A DNA stretch of 64,000 bases from Paenibacillus_AA sp045062745. GTDB lineage: Bacteria; Bacillota; Bacilli; Paenibacillales; NBRC-103111. The stretch covers positions 56,589-120,588 of the forward strand of contig NZ_JBJGED010000025.1 in the NCBI RefSeq assembly GCF_045062745.1, given 5' to 3'. The translations under genes and the position numbers were made by a program. The notes under the pieces are model-generated. The model worked only from the letters and a program-made list of their open reading frames with translations. It was not told the DNA's origin and did no database searches. Shown here piece after piece: positions 27,049 to 35,913 of the stretch (its first letter is position 1; the number at the start of each line of letters is the position of its first letter).

Positions 27049-27294
27049 TTAAGAAATCGCGGCCAAGGCCTTCTTGATCCGGCTCGGATTCAGCCCGAGT
27101 ATCGTCATCCCGCCGATCACGGTGACCGGAACCGACATCATGCCGAGCCCCTGAAGCTGCATCGCATGCTCCTCGTTCGTGTCGATGTTGCGCTCTTCAT
27201 AGGCGACGCCCTGATCGGTCAAATATTGCTTCAGCTGGGCGCAGTAATGGCAGTTCGTGCTGGAATATACAATGGCGTTGGCACTTTGGGACAT
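27049..27294 (-). CDS. Glutaredoxin-like protein
   Basis: The 81-residue thioredoxin-fold protein has the redox motif NCHYCAQLKQYL (CxxC at about residues 16-19), the family cis-proline region GMMSVPVTVIGG and the end GLNPSRIKKAL. It is of the NrdH/YruB-type small glutaredoxins reduced by thioredoxin reductase-like enzymes. It sits between the reductase (20 nt upstream) and the peroxiredoxin (42 nt downstream), so it probably passes electrons from the reductase to the peroxiredoxin. Confidence 0.93.
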   Translation of the reverse strand: MSQSANAIVYSSTNCHYCAQLKQYLTDQGVAYEERNIDTNEEHAMQLQGLGMMSVPVTVIGGMTILGLNPSRIKKALAAIS

Positions 27295-27314
27295 GCTAGA
27301 TCACGCTCCCTCTA

Positions 27315-28238
27315 TTATTTGTATTGCGGCAGCACTTGCGACCGCTTGTTGATGTACTTGTCGACCGCCATGGCGGCGATCGCTCCGTCGGCGGCGGCTA
27401 CAACCGCCTGCTTCACCGGCGTCCGTCGCACCTCGCCGGCACCGAAGACGCCAGGGACCGGCGACTGCATGAGGGAGTCGAGCACCATGAAGCCCTCGTC
27501 GTCCAGGGGCACTTGCCCCTGCAGGAAATCCGTGCCCGGCTTGCTGCCGGACAGGAAGACGAACACGCCGTCGGCCCCGACAACTTCCTCCTCGCCGGAA
27601 GGGCGGCGGATCCGCACGCCCTCTACCCGCCGGTCGCCCAGAATCTCGAGCGGCCGGGTGCGAAAGTGCACCCGGGTGTTCGGCACATCCGGCATGTGCG
27701 TGTCGCCCTGAAGCTCGGCCCGCGGAATGTAGAAGTCGATCTCCATCCCGAACTTGGCGAGCGCCAGCACCTCGTCGACCGCTTCCTCCGAATCGCCGAT
27801 GACGGCGACCTTCTTCCCGGCGAAGAATGCACCGTCGCATGTGGCGCACGTGCTCACGCCCCGGCCCAGCAGCACTTCCTCGCCCGGCAGCATCCGGTTG
27901 CGGCCTTTGGAGCCGGTAGCGACGATAACCGCCTTCGCTTCGAAGATCCCGTCGGAGGTGAACACCGACTTGACGTCCTCCTCCACATCGACGGCAGTCA
28001 GCGTCGTATGCAGGTACTCAGCCCCGAACGACTGGGCTTGCCGCCGGAACCGGTCGAGCAGCTCCTTGCCGGTCGATTCGCCCTCGACGCCGGGATAGTT
28101 AGCGATTTTGTGCGTGAGCGCCAGGGCTCCCGCATTCGGCGCTTTGTCGATGACGAGCGTCTTAAGCCCGCCTCGAGCGGTATACATGGCCGCCGACGAG
28201 CCGGCCGGTCCACCGCCAATAATGATCACATCGTACAT
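27315..28238 (-). CDS. Thioredoxin reductase-like FAD/NAD(P) oxidoreductase
   Basis: The 307-residue flavoprotein has the FAD fold DVIIIGGGPAGSSAAMYTARGG at the N-terminus, the redox disulfide STCATCDGAFF (CxxC near 131-134), an NADPH-domain motif VAVIGDSEEAVDEVLALAKFG and the C-terminal GVFGAGEVRRTPVKQAVVAAADGAIAA. The NADPH loop reads GDSEE in place of the usual GGGxSA. ATG 28238 has AAAGGAG upstream; the longer frame upstream is promoter. It is the first gene of the operon and would use NADPH to reduce the adjacent glutaredoxin-like protein. Confidence 0.92.
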   Translation of the reverse strand: MYDVIIIGGGPAGSSAAMYTARGGLKTLVIDKAPNAGALALTHKIANYPGVEGESTGKELLDRFRRQAQSFGAEYLHTTLTAVDVEEDVKSVFTSDGIFEAKAVIVATGSKGRNRMLPGEEVLLGRGVSTCATCDGAFFAGKKVAVIGDSEEAVDEVLALAKFGMEIDFYIPRAELQGDTHMPDVPNTRVHFRTRPLEILGDRRVEGVRIRRPSGEEEVVGADGVFVFLSGSKPGTDFLQGQVPLDDEGFMVLDSLMQSPVPGVFGAGEVRRTPVKQAVVAAADGAIAAMAVDKYINKRSQVLPQYK

Positions 28239-28279
28239 GGACCTGCTCCTTTCCCGTTGGGTCTCTCTTGATTCCTTCA

Positions 28280-28337
28280 TGATAATTATTATAATTTAAC
28301 TCAGATTATAGTCAATACTTTTTTATAATAATTCTAA
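28280..28337 (-). promoter_or_regulatory. Promoter with two PerR-type boxes for the redox operon
   Basis: On the minus strand TTGACT (28315-28310) and TATAAT are separated by 16 nt. TGATAATTATTATAA (28280-28294) overlaps the -10 and matches the Bacillus PerR consensus TTATAATTATTATAA at 14 of 15 positions. A second copy, TTATAATAATTCTAA (28323-28337), lies upstream of the -35 and matches the 7-1-7 inverted repeat except for one base. Peroxide-sensed derepression of the reductase/glutaredoxin/peroxiredoxin operon is inferred. Confidence 0.8.
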
Positions 28338-28361
28338 TCAAGCGGCAAGGAGGGGTCAAAA

Positions 28362-28451
28362 ATGAGGGGCGGGATGACGTTCGTAACAAGAGCGTCGGTC
28401 GCATGGGAAGAAACACTAAGAGGTTGTTTTATAGAGGCGGATGGCCGGTAG
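28362..28451 (+). pseudogene. Short divergent ORF, possibly a degenerate gene
   Basis: ATG 28362 has a strong ribosome site (GGAGGGG, six bases away) and encodes 29 residues (MRGGMTFVTRASVAWEETLR...) before an in-frame TAG. The same frame then continues with coding-like sequence (KGLKPEEVSVLGRLDPSEGPDAAGD...) to about 28550, where it runs into the convergent response regulator. A gene broken by a stop is one reading; a genuine 29-residue peptide is another. It would be divergent from the PerR-box promoter. Confidence 0.3.
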
Positions 28452-28558
28452 AAAGGGCTCAAGCCGGAGGAAGTGAGCGTTCTCGGTCGATTGGATCCGT
28501 CGGAAGGGCCGGATGCAGCGGGCGACTCCAATATTCCGCGCCTCGCTGCTCTTCCGGG

Positions 28559-29248
28559 TCAAGACTTCAGGCTCTTGTACACCCGCTCCGGCCGGCCGAC
28601 CGTACCGTATGAGAGATCGGCGACCATCTCGCCCTGCGCCACGAAGTACTCGAGGTAACGCCGGGCGGTCGAGCGGCTGACTCCGATCCGACGGCCCACT
28701 TCCTCGGCGGTCAAGCCTCCGCTATTGTCGCGGATGAGCCCCGACATCTTCTCCAGCGTCAGCTTGTCGATGCCTTTGGGCAAATACGTCTCCCTGGAAG
28801 GCCCGGCCCCGCTGCCGCGCAGCAGCTCGTCGATCTCCTGCTGCTCGACCTGGCTCGCCCCCTCGAGCGACTTCAGCTTTTGACGAAACCGGCTGTATTG
28901 CAGCAGCTTCTCCTGGAACCGCTCGAAGATAACCGGCTTGATGATGAAATCGAACACGCCGCCGCGCATCGCTTCCCGCACCGTCTCCAGCTCCTTCGCC
29001 GCAGTAATGATGATGACGTCGGACGCGGGGTACCGCTCGCGGATCGTCTTCAGGAGCTGCAGCCCATGCATGTCCGGGAAGTACAAGTCAAGCAGGATCA
29101 AGTCCGGCAGGAAAATCTCCAAGTGCTCCATCGCCTGAGATTCGTCCGTCGCGATGCCGATGACGCGGAATCCGGGCACCTTCTCCACGAACCGCCGGTT
29201 GATCTGTGCGATCCGAATATCGTCTTCAATAATGAGTACCTGCAGCAT
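28559..29248 (-). CDS. CitB/DcuR-type response regulator
   Basis: The 229-residue regulator has a receiver domain (LIIEDDIRIAQINRRFVEKV; phospho-acceptor in DLILLDLYFPDMHG near residue 55; lysine in FIIKPV) and a C-terminal winged or helix-turn-helix domain with SGGLTAEEVGRRIGVSRSTARRYLEYFV. This is the output half of CitAB/DcuSR systems, which switch on carboxylate uptake. It overlaps the kinase gene by 23 nt. The TctCBA transporter upstream is the likely target. Confidence 0.93.
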   Translation of the reverse strand: MLQVLIIEDDIRIAQINRRFVEKVPGFRVIGIATDESQAMEHLEIFLPDLILLDLYFPDMHGLQLLKTIRERYPASDVIIITAAKELETVREAMRGGVFDFIIKPVIFERFQEKLLQYSRFRQKLKSLEGASQVEQQEIDELLRGSGAGPSRETYLPKGIDKLTLEKMSGLIRDNSGGLTAEEVGRRIGVSRSTARRYLEYFVAQGEMVADLSYGTVGRPERVYKSLKS

Positions 29249-30833
29249 GCGAATCTCTCCTCTCCTTAGGCAGCGCGACCGTAAACACGGTGCCGCCGAA
29301 CTCCCCGCGGGCGAACGTAAGGTTCCCTTTCAACTGCTCAACCGCCTGCTTGACGAGCGGCAATCCGAAGCCCCGGTTCTCGTCCTTCGTGGAGAAGCCG
29401 GTCTCGAAGATGCGCTGTGTGAGCTCGTCCGGGACCCCGCAGCCGTTGTCCTCCACTTCGATGATCAGGTCGTCGCCCAGATCGGTAAGCAGAATCGAGA
29501 CCCACCGGGACGGCCTGTCGACCGCGAGCACGGCATCCATCGCGTTGTCGATCAAATTGCCGATAATGGTCACTAGAGGGCCTCGCGGAATCGAAGCCGG
29601 GACGTCGCGGAACGAGCTCTCCCGATCCACCTCGAAGACGACCTTCAGCTCCTTGGCCCGATTGAACTTCCCGATCAGCACTCCGCCGATCATCGGATCC
29701 GGAATTTCCCGCATGATGAAGCGGATCAGATCCTGGTGCACGTCCGTCTCGTGCGCGATCAGGTGCAGCGCCTCCTGATACGACTCGAGCTGGATCAAGC
29801 CCGAGATCGTGTACAGCTTGTTCGAGAACTCGTGCGTCTGGGCGCGCAAGCCTTCGGCATATTGCTTCACCTGGGACAGCTCCTCGCTCAGCCGGTACAG
29901 CTCGTCCTTGTTCCGGAAGCTGGACACCGCCCCGATTACATGCCCGTGCTCATCCGTTACCGGCAGCCGGTTGACGAGGATCGACACCTCGTTAATGAGC
30001 ATTTCCTTATCGAATTCCGCCTCCCCGGTCCGGAGCACTTCCATGAGCCGGGAGGTTGGCAGCACGTCCAGGATGTGCCGGCCGACCAACGCAGCGTCGC
30101 TCGGATAACCGAGCATATGCTGGGCGGTCATATTGATGACCGTCACCCGGCCGCTCCGGTCGACCGCCAGGATACCTTCGCGGACCGACTCCAGAATCGC
30201 CCGGCTCTCTCCGTACAAGTGGCCGATCTCTTCCGGCTCCAGGCCGTGGATGGACTTCTTCACATTCCGTGCGATCAGCGTAGCAGCCCCCGCTCCGACG
30301 AGCAGCGTGATCGTCGCCAAGAGCACAATCGAATTCCGGTAGTGGACGGCCGTCTCGTTAATGTCCTCGATGAGGAAACCTACGGAGACGACGCCGATAA
30401 TCCGCTCCTGGTCGTCATAGATCGGAGTCTTGCCGCGAAGCGACAAGCCGAGCGTCCCGACCGCCTCCGACACGATCGACTTGCCCTCGAACACCGGCCC
30501 GTTGTCCCCGCCGACCATATCCTGGCCGATTCGCTCGGGGTTCGGGTGGGAGTAGCGGATGCCGTTCCGGTTGCCGACCACGATGAACTCGGCCCCGGTC
30601 TGCTGTCGGATCGTCTCTACGAGCGGATTGATCGTCTTGGAGGGGTCGGGGTCGTCGAAAGCGTCCCGAATCACCGGCATGACCGCCACCGCTTTGGCTA
30701 TGTTAAGCGCAGTCGTCCCGATCTGGTCCTTCAGCGAGTTTTCCCACATTCGCTGAAAAGAGAACGCGAGCACGACCGTAACGAACAGCAAGACCGAACA
30801 GATGAGCAGGATCAGCTTCGTTTGCAGCCGCAT
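29226..30833 (-). CDS. CitA/DcuS-type sensor histidine kinase
   Basis: The 535-residue kinase has a first membrane helix (LILLICSVLLFVTVVLAF, 7-24), an external PAS-like sensor (EFIVVGNRNGIRYSHPNPERIGQDMVGGDNGPVFEGKSIVSEAVGTLGLSLRGKTPIYD), and a second helix (IVLLATITLLVGAGAATLIA). A cytoplasmic PAS domain (SVREGILAVDRSGRVTVINMTAQHMLGYP), the SpoOB-type H box (LRAQTHEFSNKLYTISGLIQL) and an HATPase with DNAMDAV and GFGLPLVKQAV follow. The extracytoplasmic motif is typical of citrate/C4-dicarboxylate sensors. ATG 30833 has AAGGAGGG upstream; the extra open frame before it is not used. Confidence 0.93.
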   Translation of the reverse strand: MRLQTKLILLICSVLLFVTVVLAFSFQRMWENSLKDQIGTTALNIAKAVAVMPVIRDAFDDPDPSKTINPLVETIRQQTGAEFIVVGNRNGIRYSHPNPERIGQDMVGGDNGPVFEGKSIVSEAVGTLGLSLRGKTPIYDDQERIIGVVSVGFLIEDINETAVHYRNSIVLLATITLLVGAGAATLIARNVKKSIHGLEPEEIGHLYGESRAILESVREGILAVDRSGRVTVINMTAQHMLGYPSDAALVGRHILDVLPTSRLMEVLRTGEAEFDKEMLINEVSILVNRLPVTDEHGHVIGAVSSFRNKDELYRLSEELSQVKQYAEGLRAQTHEFSNKLYTISGLIQLESYQEALHLIAHETDVHQDLIRFIMREIPDPMIGGVLIGKFNRAKELKVVFEVDRESSFRDVPASIPRGPLVTIIGNLIDNAMDAVLAVDRPSRWVSILLTDLGDDLIIEVEDNGCGVPDELTQRIFETGFSTKDENRGFGLPLVKQAVEQLKGNLTFARGEFGGTVFTVALPKERRDSHAAGTHY

Positions 30834-30880
30834 CCGGATCCCTCCTTTCCCCCACAAATAATTCTTAAATGTGCACCAAA

Positions 30881-30912
30881 ACCCACCTCCAGTATAACCG
30901 GAGATGGGCTCG
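30881..30912 (-). terminator. Intrinsic terminator after tctA
   Basis: On the minus strand CCCATCTCC pairs with GGAGGTGGG, followed by TTTT. It separates the tct genes from the kinase, so two-component expression may come from read-through or its own promoter. Confidence 0.7.
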
Positions 30913-30925
30913 TTCAACATAGAGG

Positions 30926-32452
30926 TCAAGCTTCTTCGTTCACCAGCACCCGCTTCCCCCGCAGCTTCAGCAACAGAGGGATCGTCAGCCACAGCAGGCC
31001 GATGATCAGGAACGCGAGCGACACCGGCTTCTGCAGGAAAATCATGAAATCGCCGTTCGAGATCGTGAGCGCGCGGCGCATGTTGTTTTCCAGCATCGGA
31101 CCGAGGATGAGCCCGAGCACGAGCGGAGCAAGCGGGAAATCATTCTTGGATAGGAAGTAGCCGGCTACGCCGCAGCCCATCATGAGCAGCAGATCGAACG
31201 TCGAGAACTGGACGGCATACACCCCGAAGACCGAGAAAGCGACGATCAACGGGATCAAATATTTGGTCGGCGTCTCGATGACCTTGGCGAACAACCGCAC
31301 GAGCGGCATGTTCAGAATCAAGAGCATCAGGTTGCCGACGAACATGCTGGCGATGACGCCCCACGCGAGCTGCGGGTGGTCCTGGAACAGGAGCGGACCC
31401 GGCTGCACGTTGTACATGATGAAGGCGCCCATCATAATCGCCGTCGTGCCCGAGGACGGTATCCCGAGCGTGAGCAGCGGGATCATAGCGCCGCCGGAGG
31501 CGGCGTTGTTCGCGGACTCCGGCGCGGCGACGCCTTCGATCGCGCCCTTGCCGAACTTCTCGGGGTTGCGGCTCAGCTTCTTCTCCATGATATAGGAGAA
31601 GAACGAGGCCAGAATGGCGCCGGCGCCCGGGAGCAGCCCGATGAAGAAGCCGAGCACGGATCCCCGCGCGATCGGGGCGGCGCTGTCCTTCAAGTCCTGC
31701 TTCGTCGGCGTAATGCGGCTGATCTTGGCAATCTCGCCTTCGTTCGACTCCCGCTCCAGAATCGTCTTGAACACTTCGCCGAGCGCGAACATCCCGACGG
31801 CGACGGTCAGGAACTCGAAGCCCTGGTACAGCTCCGGGATGTCGTACGTGAACCGGGCGACCCCCGACACGTTGTCGATGCCCACGGTGGCGAGCAAGAG
31901 CCCGCTCGCGACCATGATCAGCGACTTCACCATCGACTTCCCGGCGAGTCCGCTGATCGCGAACAGCCCGAGCACCATAAGCGAGAAGTATTCCGCCGGC
32001 CCGAATTTGATCGCGACCGCCGAGAGCGGCGTCGCGAGGAAGATCAGGCCGAGCAGCGCCACGATGCCGGCCGCGAACGAACCGATGGCCGCGATCGACA
32101 GCGCCGCCCCGGCTCTGCCCTGCTTCGCCATCTGGTAGCCGTCGAGCGTCGTCACGACGGACGAGGATTCGCCCGGCGTGTTGAGCAGAATCGAAGTCGT
32201 CGACCCGCCGTACATGGCGCCGTAATAGACGCCGGCGAGCAGGATGATCGAGCTGGTCGCCGCTTCCTCCGGACCGAGCCCGGACGTCATCGTCGCGGTA
32301 ATCGGAATCAGCAGCGCAACCCCGCTCATAGGGCCGATGCCCGGCAGCACGCCTACGACCGTGCCGATCAACACACCTAGGAAGACGAACACGATATTAT
32401 GCCATTGGGCCGCAGTGGCCAGTCCATGCAGCAAGTAATCGATTGTGCCCAT
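30926..32452 (-). CDS. tctA: Tripartite tricarboxylate transporter, large membrane subunit TctA
   Basis: The 508-residue protein has about 11-12 helices and the TctA motifs: VLPGIGPMSGVALLIPITATM, ILLAGVYYGAMYGGSTTSILLNTPGESSSVVTTLDG, GLLPGAGAILASFFSY and ESANNAASGGAMIPLLTLGIPSSGTTAIMMGAF. With TctB it forms the membrane part of a secondary transporter driven by cation gradients and fed by TctC. It lies 12 nt after tctB. ATG 32452 has AGGAGGGA upstream. Confidence 0.95.
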   Translation of the reverse strand: MGTIDYLLHGLATAAQWHNIVFVFLGVLIGTVVGVLPGIGPMSGVALLIPITATMTSGLGPEEAATSSIILLAGVYYGAMYGGSTTSILLNTPGESSSVVTTLDGYQMAKQGRAGAALSIAAIGSFAAGIVALLGLIFLATPLSAVAIKFGPAEYFSLMVLGLFAISGLAGKSMVKSLIMVASGLLLATVGIDNVSGVARFTYDIPELYQGFEFLTVAVGMFALGEVFKTILERESNEGEIAKISRITPTKQDLKDSAAPIARGSVLGFFIGLLPGAGAILASFFSYIMEKKLSRNPEKFGKGAIEGVAAPESANNAASGGAMIPLLTLGIPSSGTTAIMMGAFIMYNVQPGPLLFQDHPQLAWGVIASMFVGNLMLLILNMPLVRLFAKVIETPTKYLIPLIVAFSVFGVYAVQFSTFDLLLMMGCGVAGYFLSKNDFPLAPLVLGLILGPMLENNMRRALTISNGDFMIFLQKPVSLAFLIIGLLWLTIPLLLKLRGKRVLVNEEA

Positions 32453-32464
32453 TGCATATCCCTC

Positions 32465-32932
32465 CTACGATAAGCCGAGCCATGCGGGGAAGCTTGGCAG
32501 CGTCCCGTCCATGACATGGACGAATAGATAGTAAACCCCGAATGAGAATCCCCCGGAGATGACGAGCGATACCCACACTTTCCCCTGCTGCATCGTCTGG
32601 AACCCGATAAACAGGAACAAGAACGTACAGATGACATAGCCGATCTCCTCCAGGAAGTACGCATATAGCACGGCCGCGGCGAAAATAATGCCGAACCGCT
32701 TGTAATCGAGCTTCTCTTTCGGCTTGCCGGTCTCGGGCTGCTTGTAGCGGAACGTCTCATAGATCAGGCGAAGGCTGAGCAGCGTGAGGAACAGGCCGAG
32801 GATGAACGGAAAAATATTGGGGCCGACGTTGCTGCCGTACGCGCTGGACGAGATGCTCCGGCTCTCGATCATGAACAGCGCCCCGACCGCCAGAAACACG
32901 ACGCCGGCGTAACGGTCGAACGTTTTATTCAA
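32465..32932 (-). CDS. tctB: Tripartite tricarboxylate transporter, small membrane subunit TctB
   Basis: The 155-residue protein has four helices (YAGVVFLAVGALFMI; FPFILGLFLTLLSLRLIYE; FGIIFAAAVLYAYFLEEIGYVICTFLFLFIGFQT; VWVSLVISGGFSFGVYYLFV) with the typical TctB spacing. The start is TTG 32932, seven bases after AAGGAGGGA. It works as the small partner of TctA. The gene is between tctC and tctA. Confidence 0.85.
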   Translation of the reverse strand: MNKTFDRYAGVVFLAVGALFMIESRSISSSAYGSNVGPNIFPFILGLFLTLLSLRLIYETFRYKQPETGKPKEKLDYKRFGIIFAAAVLYAYFLEEIGYVICTFLFLFIGFQTMQQGKVWVSLVISGGFSFGVYYLFVHVMDGTLPSFPAWLGLS

Positions 32933-32998
32933 AGCGGGTCCCTCCTTTTGATGCACGAAGGGAGAAGAACGACTCTTCTCCCCCTTCGGCCGTACGAT

Positions 32999-34069
32999 TT
33001 ATTTTTGCATGCCGAGCGCCGTCAGCATGTCTTTGATCAGCGTTTCTTGCTGGCCCAGGTACGTTTTGAAATCGTCGCCTTTCTTGAAATCGCTCTCCCA
33101 ATTGTTCGCCTGCAGCTCTTTCTTCCACGCATCGCTGTCGGACAGCTTCTTCAGCGTATCCTCCCAATATTTCTTGGCGTCCGCGCTCATTTCCTTAGGT
33201 CCGAAGATGCCGCGCCAGATGAGGAATTCCGCATCGACGCCCTGCTCCTTCATCGTCGGCACGTCCTTCATGGACCCGCCGAGCCGCTGGGGAGCCGCTA
33301 CCGCGAGCACTTTGATCTTGCCGGCCTTCAAGTATTGGTCGAGCGAAGACGCATCGGTACCAAGTACGTCAGCATTGCCGCCGAGCAGCGCGGTCATCGC
33401 TTCGCCGCCGCCGTCGTAGGAGACGTATTTGATTTTCTTCGGATCGACGCCGAACTTGAACGCCGGGAGAATCGAGACCAGGTGGTCCATCGAGCCCGGT
33501 GCCGAGCCGCCTGCGATCGTCAGCTTCGTCGGATCGGCCTTCAGGTCGTTCAGCAGCGACTTCAAGTCATTGTATTTGGAATTCGCCGGTACCGCGATCG
33601 CCCCGAAATCCTTGGTCAGCTGCGCGAGCGGCGTCGTATCCTTGTAGCCGTAAGGCGTGTTGCCTTCCTTCTTCAGGTTGTTGATCAGAATCGGCGGCGA
33701 GCTGACGAACAGCTTGTAATTGTCCTTCACGTCCTTTGTCGAGTACTCCGCCATGAACACCGTTCCGCCGCCGCCCGGCTTATTCTCGACCGTGATCGGC
33801 TTGTCGACGAGCTTCGTATCCCCAAGCGTCTTGGCGATCGCCCGCGCGGTCAAGTCCCAACCGCCGCCGGCTCCGGACGGAGCGACGATGCTGAGAGGCT
33901 TCTCCGGATACTTGGACGCCGCTTGCGTCGCAGCCGGTTCCTTGCTAGGCGCCGCTGTCCCCGACGCGGCAGGCTTGCTCCCGCCGCCGCTGGCGCAGGC
34001 CGCCAGACTGGCCGCCAGGAGACCGGCCACCGCGGCTTTCCAACTATGCTTTACCATGTTCTTCATCAT
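32999..34069 (-). CDS. tctC: Tripartite tricarboxylate transporter substrate-binding protein TctC
   Basis: The 356-residue lipoprotein has a signal peptide ending in LAACASGG, a Gly/Ser/Ala-rich linker, and the Bug/TctC fold: YPEKPLSIVAPSGAGGGWDLTARAIAKTL, VENKPGGGGTVFMAEY and APGSMDHLVSILPAFKFGVDPKKIKYVSYDGGGEAMTALLGGNADVLGT. It captures a carboxylate outside the cell. It is the first gene of tctCBA. Two cre-like boxes lie 56-82 nt upstream, suggesting CcpA control. Confidence 0.95.
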   Translation of the reverse strand: MMKNMVKHSWKAAVAGLLAASLAACASGGGSKPAASGTAAPSKEPAATQAASKYPEKPLSIVAPSGAGGGWDLTARAIAKTLGDTKLVDKPITVENKPGGGGTVFMAEYSTKDVKDNYKLFVSSPPILINNLKKEGNTPYGYKDTTPLAQLTKDFGAIAVPANSKYNDLKSLLNDLKADPTKLTIAGGSAPGSMDHLVSILPAFKFGVDPKKIKYVSYDGGGEAMTALLGGNADVLGTDASSLDQYLKAGKIKVLAVAAPQRLGGSMKDVPTMKEQGVDAEFLIWRGIFGPKEMSADAKKYWEDTLKKLSDSDAWKKELQANNWESDFKKGDDFKTYLGQQETLIKDMLTALGMQK

Positions 34070-34124
34070 CTAGATACCCTCCCCATTGATTCGTTGTCCC
34101 TTTTTGCCCAATCACTCGACCGGG

Positions 34125-34151
34125 TGAAACCGTTTTATGAAAGCGCTTTAT
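34125..34151. promoter_or_regulatory. Two tandem cre-like boxes upstream of tctC
   Basis: TGAAACCGTTTTAT (34125-34138) and TGAAAGCGCTTTAT (34138-34151) each match the CcpA consensus TGWAANCGNTNWCA at 12 of 14 positions and share one base. They lie just downstream of a possible TATGAT -10 on the minus strand, a position where CcpA would repress. Confidence 0.5.
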
Positions 34152-34271
34152 TGTTTCGCATGAACATCATACCACGGGCTTTCCGATTTCCGATCCTTAA
34201 CGCAATAATGTGCAATAAGCTCATTGTGCGCATTTTGCTCATATTGTTCACGGCTGGCCCCCGGGACTTAC

Positions 34272-35690
34272 TTAGCGAAACTCGCGCGGCGTTCTACGCG
34301 CAACCCCGGTGCGCAAAGCGGCTTGAATGACCGCCTGCCGGATGCGGCGCACGACCTCTTGGTTGAACACGCTCGGGATCACATAGTGCTTGTTGCGCTC
34401 CTCGTCGGAGATGACCGAAGCGATCGCTTGCGCAGCGGCCAGTTTCATCTCTTCGTTGATGGTCGAAGCCTGGCAATCGAGAGCGGCCCGGAACATGCCG
34501 GGGAAGCAGAGCACGTTGTTGATCTGATTCGGAAAATCCGAACGCCCGGTGGCGATTACAGCCGCAATGTCCTCGATCTCGTCGGGATGGATCTCCGGCG
34601 TCGGATTGGCCATGACGAACACGATCGGCCGCTCCGCCATGCGCAGGACATCGTCGCGCTTCAGGATGCCGCCGGCCGAGAGGCCGATGAACACGTCCGC
34701 GTCTGCGAGCGCGCCGGACAAGGAACCGTCGTAGCGATTCGGATTCGTATGGCGGGCGTACCAGTCCCACATCGGATTGGCGTACTGGCGATCCGCCGTG
34801 ATCGCGCCTTCGCGGTCTATGCCGATCACTTCTTTCACCCCGGCCGCCAGCAATATTTTCGTACAGGCGATTCCCGCCGCACCGATGCCGCACACGACCA
34901 CTTTGACCTGACCGATCGATTTCCCGACCACCCGGAGCGCATTGATCAGGCCCGCGTACAGCACGACCGCCGTTCCGTGCTGGTCGTCGTGAAAGACGGG
35001 GATGTCGAGCTCCCGGCGCAGCCGGTCCTCGATCTCGAAGCAGCGCGGCGAGGAAATGTCCTCCAGGTTGATGCCGCCGAACGCGGGAGCCATATGCTTG
35101 ATCGTCTCCACGATCGCGTCCGTGTCCTGCGTATTCAGGCAGATCGGGAACGCGTCCACCTCGGCGAACTGCTTGAACAGCATCGCCTTGCCTTCCATAA
35201 CAGGCATGGCCGCTTCCGGCCCGATGTTGCCGAGCCCCAGCACCGCGCTGCCATCCGAGACGACCGCTACCGTATTGCGCTTGATCGTCAGCTTGAACGC
35301 ATTCTCCGGATGCTCATGGATCGCCATGCACACCCTCGCGACGTCCGGCGTGTACACGCGGGACAAGTCGTCGCGGTTCTGGATCGGCACCTTCGGCTTC
35401 ATCTCGATCTTGCCCCCCAAGTGAAGCAGGAACGTACGGTCCGACGCATGGAGCAGCTTCACTCCGGGCACCTCACGGATCGCGCGGAGAATGGAGTCGG
35501 TGTGGGCCTGCTCGGCTGCGGTCACCGTAATATCGCGGACAGACCCTTCCGGTCCGGTCTGAATGACGTCGATGGCGATTACGTCGCCGCCGTTCTCGGT
35601 AATGACGGTGATGAGCTGGCCGAAGTGAACTCGCTCCGCCTGCAGCTCCAGCCGGACGATCATGCTTTTGCCGCCGATGCTATTTTTCAT
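34272..35690 (-). CDS. NAD(P)-dependent malic enzyme with N-terminal ACT-like domain
   Basis: The 472-residue enzyme decarboxylates malate to pyruvate. Residues 1-85 form an ACT-like domain (IVRLELQAERVHFGQLITVITENGGDVIAIDVI). The catalytic part has SRVYTPDVARVCMAIHE, VAVVSDGSAVLGLGNIGPEAAMPVMEGKAMLFKQFA, the metal-binding region INLEDISSPRCFEIE, DIPVFHDDQHGTAVV and the nucleotide fold VVVCGIGAAGIACTKIL. Together with TctCBA it can turn imported citrate or malate into pyruvate. ATG 35690 has AAGGGGTG upstream. Confidence 0.94.
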   Translation of the reverse strand: MKNSIGGKSMIVRLELQAERVHFGQLITVITENGGDVIAIDVIQTGPEGSVRDITVTAAEQAHTDSILRAIREVPGVKLLHASDRTFLLHLGGKIEMKPKVPIQNRDDLSRVYTPDVARVCMAIHEHPENAFKLTIKRNTVAVVSDGSAVLGLGNIGPEAAMPVMEGKAMLFKQFAEVDAFPICLNTQDTDAIVETIKHMAPAFGGINLEDISSPRCFEIEDRLRRELDIPVFHDDQHGTAVVLYAGLINALRVVGKSIGQVKVVVCGIGAAGIACTKILLAAGVKEVIGIDREGAITADRQYANPMWDWYARHTNPNRYDGSLSGALADADVFIGLSAGGILKRDDVLRMAERPIVFVMANPTPEIHPDEIEDIAAVIATGRSDFPNQINNVLCFPGMFRAALDCQASTINEEMKLAAAQAIASVISDEERNKHYVIPSVFNQEVVRRIRQAVIQAALRTGVARRTPREFR

Positions 35691-35913
35691 TGTGGCTACA
35701 CCCCTTGCGCTCTAGTTAGCTTGCCTCAGAAGTATAGCCGGAAGCGTTTTCAGCCGGCTACATTGTGTTCATTTGTTCCATAAGTTCGATAAGCGTACGT
35801 TTCGTTCATAAATTTCACGGGCGCCCGGCCTGCGGTTCCCCGTGTCGGCGGGCTTCCGTGTGCTATAATGTCCCTCATCCAGTGCTAGACTGCGAGAGAA
35901 GGGGATGATCCGG

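Noticed and set aside
35765..35880. Small gene between malic enzyme and the MFS gene
   Set aside because: No open frame with a ribosome site; only the TATAAT promoter of the MFS gene was seen.
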